From NCBI GenBank assembly GCA_964482435.1, contig CAYZXL010000104.1, forward strand, positions 1 to 11,488: DNA of 11,488 nt, read 5' to 3'. The position numbers and the translations under genes were made by a program. Source of the stretch: CAYZXL01 sp964482435. Lineage in GTDB: Bacteria > Auribacterota > JABMQX01. A model generated the notes under the pieces. That model ran no database searches, was not told the origin of the DNA, and saw nothing but the letters and a program-made list of their open reading frames with translations. Below are positions 6,774-11,488 of this stretch, one piece after another. Positions within the stretch are counted from its first letter, which is position 1. Each line of letters opens with the position of its first letter.

Positions 6774-9700
6774 ATGAGAGCCTCTATTTTCTATTCCATC
6801 CTTTGCGGGGTCTTATTCTGTTTGTCGTTCCAGGGATCAATCCCGGCCGCGACGTGGTTCGTTGACGCGTCGGTGTCTCAGTCCGGCGATGGGACGTCCT
6901 GGGAAACCGCCTTCAAGACGGTTCAGGAAGGGATCAACGCCGCGGGCGCCGGTGACACCGTCATTGTGGCGAGAGGGCGGTACGTCGAGAATGTCAAATT
7001 CAGCTCGAAGGCGATAACAGTGCGTTCCACCAACCCAAGTGACCGGGACGTAGTTGCGGCCACGGTCATTGACGGGAACAACGCGGGCAGCGTGGTCAGC
7101 TTCGATTCAGGTGTCTACAGCGGCATGGTCCTTTCCGGTTTCACGATCACCGGCGGCAAGGCTGAATCAGGGGGAGGGATTTACTGTGTGGGGCGGTCGC
7201 CAGAAATCCGCAGCAACATCATCGAGGGCAACTCCGCGAAAGACGGCGGAGGCATTTTTGCACGGGCCTGCGCCCCGACAATTGCGGATAATATCATCAG
7301 AAACAACGGGGCTGACAACATCGGTGGCGGCCTTCATTTGACGTGGTGCGCAGCCAGTGTCAGCGATAATACCATCGCCGACAATTATGCCATGAAAGGG
7401 GGAGGCGGCATATACTGCGAGAAGTCTCCGGTGCCTCTTATCAGCGGCAATTTCATCATGGGCAACTTTGGAGGGGAAGGCGGTGGCGGGGGGATATATT
7501 GTTCCGAGTGCGACGCAGCTATCACCGGGAATCTGATCGCCGGCAACGAATCGCCCTGGGGCTATCCGCTGGGAGGCGGTGGGATTCTTTGCCACCGTTG
7601 CTCTCCGACCATCTCAGAATGCGTCATATCGGACAATTGCACGCATCTATGTGGAGGCGGCATCTTCTGTGACGGTTCTTCGCCGCGCATAGAAAGAAAC
7701 CTTATCTGTCGCAACCGGGCTAATTGGACGGCGTCGAAAGGCGGCGGCATCTACTGCCATGGGGATTCCATTGTGGGCCAGTCTTCGCCTGTGATAGCAC
7801 ACAACACGATTTGCGAAAACTCCGTCTACTCCGGGGCAGGGATCTGGTTAGTGGGTTTATCCTCTGCGACAATAGTCAACAACGTGTTTGCCGGAAACAA
7901 AGCAGAGGGCGATTACTTGCCGGAGGGAACGGAACTTACAGGGGGAGCGATAGGATGCCAGACGGCAGCGGCAACGATCGTCAATAACACGATTTTTGGA
8001 TGCCGAGCTCGCAGGGGCGGGGGAGTGTACTGCACGGAGGATTCGACGCTGAGCATCCGCAACTGCATCCTGTGGGATAACGGGGACGACCTGGACGGTT
8101 GCTCGGCGACTTACTCATGTATTGAAGACGGAGACCCGGGGGTGGGCAACATTTCTCTCTTCCCCCATTTCGTCAACGCGGAGGCGGGCAATTTTCATCT
8201 TCAAGCGTGGTCGCCTTGCATTGATGCAGGGGACCCGTCGTCGGATTTCTCCAAAGAGCCACAGCCCAACGGCCGTCGCGTGGACATGGGCGCCTACGGA
8301 AATACAACGGAAGCCACCCGCAAATCTCCCGACAAAGACTCGGACGCTATTCCTGACGCCTGGGAAGAACACTGGTTTGGTGACCTTTCCCGCTCGGGAG
8401 AAGAGGACGAAGACGGAGATGGAATCTCGAACTCCGAGGAGTATCTCTTCGGTGAGAGTCCGTTCGCCGCTTCTCCGGTCCGCATCCACAATGTCAGGAC
8501 GAATCGTTTCTACCCGAGCATTCAGTCAGCCCTCAACCAGGCTCGGGAGGGGGACCAGGTCGTGGTCTTGCCGGGCGTCTACAGGGAGAACATAAATTTC
8601 CCCGGCAGGGACATTATCCTTCGTTCGTTGGAACCGGATGACCCGGACTGTGTGGCGGCGACTGTCATAGACGGCCAGGGCAACGGTAGCGTCGTGAAGT
8701 TTTGCCGGGGAGAGACCAATTTGACCCTGATGAGCGGCCTGACCATCACCGGGGGGGCCGCGGAAGATGGTGGAGGCATCTATTGCCAGGATTCTTCTCC
8801 GACGATAACGCGGTGCGGTATCAGGGACAATGTCGCCCGGCGTGGAGGAGGAATCTATTGCGGCGGAGACTGTCTCGCAACAATCAAAAACAACACGATC
8901 ACGGATAACCTGGTTCTAAGGGACGGCGGAGGGATTTGTTGCTGGGAGTGCTCGCCTGAAATTGTGGGAAACTCGATCAGCGAAAACGAGGCCATGGAGC
9001 GAGGGACAGGGGGTGGGGTCTTATGTTACTCCGGTTCTGCCTCCATCAAGGAAAACACCATCAGAAGGAATCGGGCTCAGTTTGGCGGAGGTATCTCGTG
9101 CGGTTCATTCTCAGTTGTCAGGGAGAACATCATCGAAGAGAATTCGGCTGGCTTTGGCGGTGGAATCCATTGCGAAGGCCGTGTCACAATCATCGGCAAT
9201 ACCATCACAGCGAATCGAGCTGAGAATGCCCTTGAGGAGTGCGGCGGGGGAATCTACTGCGAATCTTCCACAGGGTCGCCCGAATTTCCTGCGACAGTGA
9301 TCAGTTTCAACGTCATAAGCCGGAATTATTCTCGCTCTCGCAGTGGGGGGATCCACTGCGAAGGAGGAAACCCAATAGTCTCCAGAAACACGATTAGCAG
9401 CAATCACGCCGGTTCGCAGGGAGGAGGAGTCGTTTTCTGGGAGGGGTGCGACGCCATAATGACAAACAACATGCTCGCGTACAATTCTGCGGGCTATTTT
9501 GGAGGAGGAGCATGCGTTCGGATAGACTCCAGCGCGACGATAACATCGAACACCTTTGCGGGGAATCATGCGGATGATCACGGAGGCGGAGTCGTCGTTG
9601 ATGCCTGGTCTCGGGCGACTATAAGGGGGTGCATTTTCTGGGACAATGCCGACGATGTGGTGCGCGCCTCGCCCACGTTTTCTTGCTTGCAGTACGCGAC

Positions 9701-11488
9701 TCCTGGAGATGGAAATATCGCCTACGAACCTTACTTTGTGGACCCTGACAACGACGATTATCACCTGGAGAGCTGGTCGCCCTGCATTGGCATGGGGGCA
9801 TACGCAGGAACCGACGAGGACACGGAACCTTCTCCTGACACCGACTCTGATGGGCTGCCGGATTCCTGGGAAGAAATGTATTTCAGCGGCCTTTCCCAGG
9901 GACCACAGGACGACCCCAACTTCGACGGGATAACCAATCTGACAGCGTACCGGTACGGGGGTGATCCGGCGACAGTTCCGTCTCCGGACCGCGTTCAAAA
10001 TTTGAGAACGGGCCTGATTTACCCGAAGGTCCGCGCAGCAATAGCACAGGCCGAAGACGGCGATGAACTCGTCGTTTACCCGGGGAGATACACGGAAAAC
10101 ATTTCATTCGCCGGGAAAGCCTTTACTCTGCGCTCGGTTGACCCGGAGGACGCCGCCATCGTCGCAGGGACAGTCATCCAGGGGACCCTGCCATGGAGCG
10201 TGGTGAGGTTCTGGAACGAGGAAGGAGCCGATTCGGTCATCAATGGCCTGACCATAACAGGCGGGAAGGCGCTGTACAGCGGAGGGGGAATCTGTTGTAG
10301 GTCAGCCTCACCTAAGATTGTCAGATGTGTGGTAACCGCTAATCGCGCGGAGCAGCGCGGCGGAGGCATTGATCTCAGTGACGAGTCTTCTGCGGTTATC
10401 CTCAACAGCGTGATTTCTCATAACTCGAGCCCGGAAGGCGGTGGGATCGCCATGGGCTGGAACTGCACTCCGGAGATCAAAGGCTGCACGATTGCAGCCA
10501 ATTGCGCAGACTCGTATGGAGGAGGAATCTGCTGCCAACAAGCCCTGCCTCTCATCAGTTCAACCCGCATTGAGAGAAACTCAGCTGGGCAGAATGGAGG
10601 GGGGATATTCTGTCGCTACCGGTCGCATTTGACCCTGACAAACTGCCTGATAGTGGAGAATACTGCGAGCGGAAGCGGTGGAGCCATATACAACGACATT
10701 TCCTATTCTTATTATGAGAGCTCTGTGGTGACGGTCAGCAATGCGACAATGGCGTTCAACTCATCTCCCTCGGTGGGCGGGACCTGGGGGAATGCCTGCG
10801 TGACGAACAGCATCTTGTGGAACGAGAATGGCGATTTGTCTGGCGGCTCGATCTCCTTTTCGTGCGTGCGAGACCTCGACGAGTATGCCGCGGAGGGCGA
10901 GCCCTGGGAAGTTTGGGGGAGGGACCAGAACAATAGTTTTTCGTCCTTCCCCTATTTCGTTGACCCGACAAAAAGCGACTACCATCTGCTTCCCTGGTCG
11001 CCTTGTATTGACGCCGGAGACCCTGCCTCAGACTTCTCAAAGGAGCCCGAGCCGAACGGCGGGCGAATCAACATGGGGGCTTACGGCAATACGCCCGAGG
11101 CGACATCAAAGTCGCCCGACAGCGACGGAGATGGTCTCCCAGACGGTTGGGAGGTTGCATGGTTCGGCGATCTGAGCCAGGGCGCTAAAGCCGACCCCGA
11201 CAGGGACTGGCTGGCAAACCTTGACGAGTATTTCAATGGCCTGGACCCAACGAGACCGAAGGCCATCGAGGTGCTGAACGCGAGAACCCATCGCCTCTAC
11301 TCGCGCATCCAGCAGGCGATTGATGAGGCGGCCGATGCCGACGAGATTGTCGTCCATCCCGGCACCTACGAGGAGAACATAGATTTCAGGGGCAAGGCCA
11401 TCACGTTACGCTCCGCAAATCCGAGTGATCGCTGCCTAGAAATTCAGCCGAAAAGTGATTTTTGGGGTTCCAGAGATGGAGCGGAGGA
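6774..11488 (+). CDS. Giant secreted multi-module beta-helix protein, 3' end outside window
   Basis: An open frame of 1571 codons with no stop to the right edge, checked codon by codon. Residues 1-26 form a signal peptide (MRASIFYSILCGVLFCLSF, cleavage near PAA). Module A opens with TWFVDAS...SGDGTSWETAF, nearly identical to the first gene. Each module has a beta-helix of coils about 25 residues long marked GGGI(Y/F)C...IxxN: about 11 coils in A, 11 in B and 6 in C. A closing cap follows: 'SPCIDAGDPSSDFSKEP...MGAYGN' in A (480-509), a shortened 'SPCIGMGAY' in B (1002-1010) and a full cap in C (1409-1438). TSP3-like acidic linkers 'DSDxxPDxWE...FGDLS' lie near 517-565, 1019-1067 and 1447-1496. 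Module D begins near 1497 with an 'IQQAIDEAADADEIVV' segment. The last 18 or so residues no longer match the repeat. A surface or secreted structural/adhesive role is inferred; no catalytic residues were recognised. Confidence 0.9.
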   Translation, partial: MRASIFYSILCGVLFCLSFQGSIPAATWFVDASVSQSGDGTSWETAFKTVQEGINAAGAGDTVIVARGRYVENVKFSSKAITVRSTNPSDRDVVAATVIDGNNAGSVVSFDSGVYSGMVLSGFTITGGKAESGGGIYCVGRSPEIRSNIIEGNSAKDGGGIFARACAPTIADNIIRNNGADNIGGGLHLTWCAASVSDNTIADNYAMKGGGGIYCEKSPVPLISGNFIMGNFGGEGGGGGIYCSECDAAITGNLIAGNESPWGYPLGGGGILCHRCSPTISECVISDNCTHLCGGGIFCDGSSPRIERNLICRNRANWTASKGGGIYCHGDSIVGQSSPVIAHNTICENSVYSGAGIWLVGLSSATIVNNVFAGNKAEGDYLPEGTELTGGAIGCQTAAATIVNNTIFGCRARRGGGVYCTEDSTLSIRNCILWDNGDDLDGCSATYSCIEDGDPGVGNISLFPHFVNAEAGNFHLQAWSPCIDAGDPSSDFSKEPQPNGRRVDMGAYGNTTEATRKSPDKDSDAIPDAWEEHWFGDLSRSGEEDEDGDGISNSEEYLFGESPFAASPVRIHNVRTNRFYPSIQSALNQAREGDQVVVLPGVYRENINFPGRDIILRSLEPDDPDCVAATVIDGQGNGSVVKFCRGETNLTLMSGLTITGGAAEDGGGIYCQDSSPTITRCGIRDNVARRGGGIYCGGDCLATIKNNTITDNLVLRDGGGICCWECSPEIVGNSISENEAMERGTGGGVLCYSGSASIKENTIRRNRAQFGGGISCGSFSVVRENIIEENSAGFGGGIHCEGRVTIIGNTITANRAENALEECGGGIYCESSTGSPEFPATVISFNVISRNYSRSRSGGIHCEGGNPIVSRNTISSNHAGSQGGGVVFWEGCDAIMTNNMLAYNSAGYFGGGACVRIDSSATITSNTFAGNHADDHGGGVVVDAWSRATIRGCIFWDNADDVVRASPTFSCLQYATPGDGNIAYEPYFVDPDNDDYHLESWSPCIGMGAYAGTDEDTEPSPDTDSDGLPDSWEEMYFSGLSQGPQDDPNFDGITNLTAYRYGGDPATVPSPDRVQNLRTGLIYPKVRAAIAQAEDGDELVVYPGRYTENISFAGKAFTLRSVDPEDAAIVAGTVIQGTLPWSVVRFWNEEGADSVINGLTITGGKALYSGGGICCRSASPKIVRCVVTANRAEQRGGGIDLSDESSAVILNSVISHNSSPEGGGIAMGWNCTPEIKGCTIAANCADSYGGGICCQQALPLISSTRIERNSAGQNGGGIFCRYRSHLTLTNCLIVENTASGSGGAIYNDISYSYYESSVVTVSNATMAFNSSPSVGGTWGNACVTNSILWNENGDLSGGSISFSCVRDLDEYAAEGEPWEVWGRDQNNSFSSFPYFVDPTKSDYHLLPWSPCIDAGDPASDFSKEPEPNGGRINMGAYGNTPEATSKSPDSDGDGLPDGWEVAWFGDLSQGAKADPDRDWLANLDEYFNGLDPTRPKAIEVLNARTHRLYSRIQQAIDEAADADEIVVHPGTYEENIDFRGKAITLRSANPSDRCLEIQPKSDFWGSRDGAE
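11433..11488. other. Possible insertion or assembly junction at the right edge
   Basis: Up to about 11432 the fourth module reads 'ITLRSANPSDR', as in modules A to C, where the next residues are (C/V)VAATVIDG or similar. Here the frame continues as CLEIQPKSDFWGSRDGA, which has no counterpart in the other copies, although it stays open. The bases also look different, with A- and T-runs (GAAAAGTGATTTTTGGGG). The stretch may be the terminus of an insertion sequence, a frameshifted repeat, or a chimeric end; 56 bases are too few to decide. Confidence 0.4.

Noticed and set aside
6774..6851. Lipoprotein signal in the second protein (Cys residues in the hydrophobic segment)
   Set aside because: The residues before Cys 11 (SIL) and Cys 17 (VLF) do not match a lipobox ending in Gly, Ala or Ser; a standard signal peptidase I site (PAA) fits better.
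9111..9998. Antisense frame of 295 codons within the second giant gene
   Set aside because: It lies opposite the Gly/Cys-rich coil repeats, is rich in Arg, Val and Pro as expected of a shadow frame, and has no motif. The forward frame is continuous and clearly repeat-structured.
7150..10690. CRISPR-like regular repeats
   Set aside because: The periodic similarity of about 75 bases is in frame, imperfect, and encodes beta-helix coils (GGGIYC...IxxN); it is protein repetition, not a CRISPR array.

Overview
The window is moderately GC-rich and reads almost entirely left to right. It holds the 3' part of a group II intron with its reverse transcriptase, followed by two very large, paralogous, Sec-exported beta-helix proteins; the second is open at the right edge. 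No tRNA, rRNA or CRISPR array and no housekeeping gene was seen. The organism is best guessed as a member of the PVC group (Verrucomicrobiota, Kiritimatiellota, Lentisphaerota, Planctomycetota or a related uncultured phylum). The grounds are the secreted proteins: coils built on GGGI(Y/F)C and IxxN, closing 'SPCIDAG...DIGADEY' or 'SPCIDAG...MGAYGN' blocks, acidic TSP3-like 'DSDxDxLPDxWE' linkers, and a C-terminal 'YRLLVSNDL...FYRVEVLP' domain. This is inference from protein style; there is no marker gene. Layout: 1-1505, group II intron (5' end outside the window) with a class C-type maturase/RT at 136-1431 and a recognisable domain V/VI at 1432-1499. 1506-1911, a gene-poor stretch with a palindrome, a short tandem repeat and a promoter-like block. 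1912-6210, first modular protein (1432 aa, three beta-helix modules, complete). 6211-6773, intergenic stretch ending in a second promoter-like block that aligns with the first, and a good ribosome binding site. 6774-11488, second modular protein (at least 1571 aa, three complete modules and the start of a fourth). This long frame has no stop, so it was followed codon by codon to the edge. How they work together: the two large genes look like a tandem duplication that kept its upstream control region. Their N-terminal modules are nearly superimposable, their promoters align over about 35 bases, and their leaders are of similar length. They then diverged in the number of coils, the closing-cap type and the Cys/Asn pattern of the coils. 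They are probably cell-surface or secreted structural, adhesive or glycan-binding proteins; the actual ligand or activity cannot be read from the sequence. The group II intron appears to be an independent selfish element. The last ~55 bases no longer match the repeat pattern of the second gene and may mark an insertion or an assembly join.
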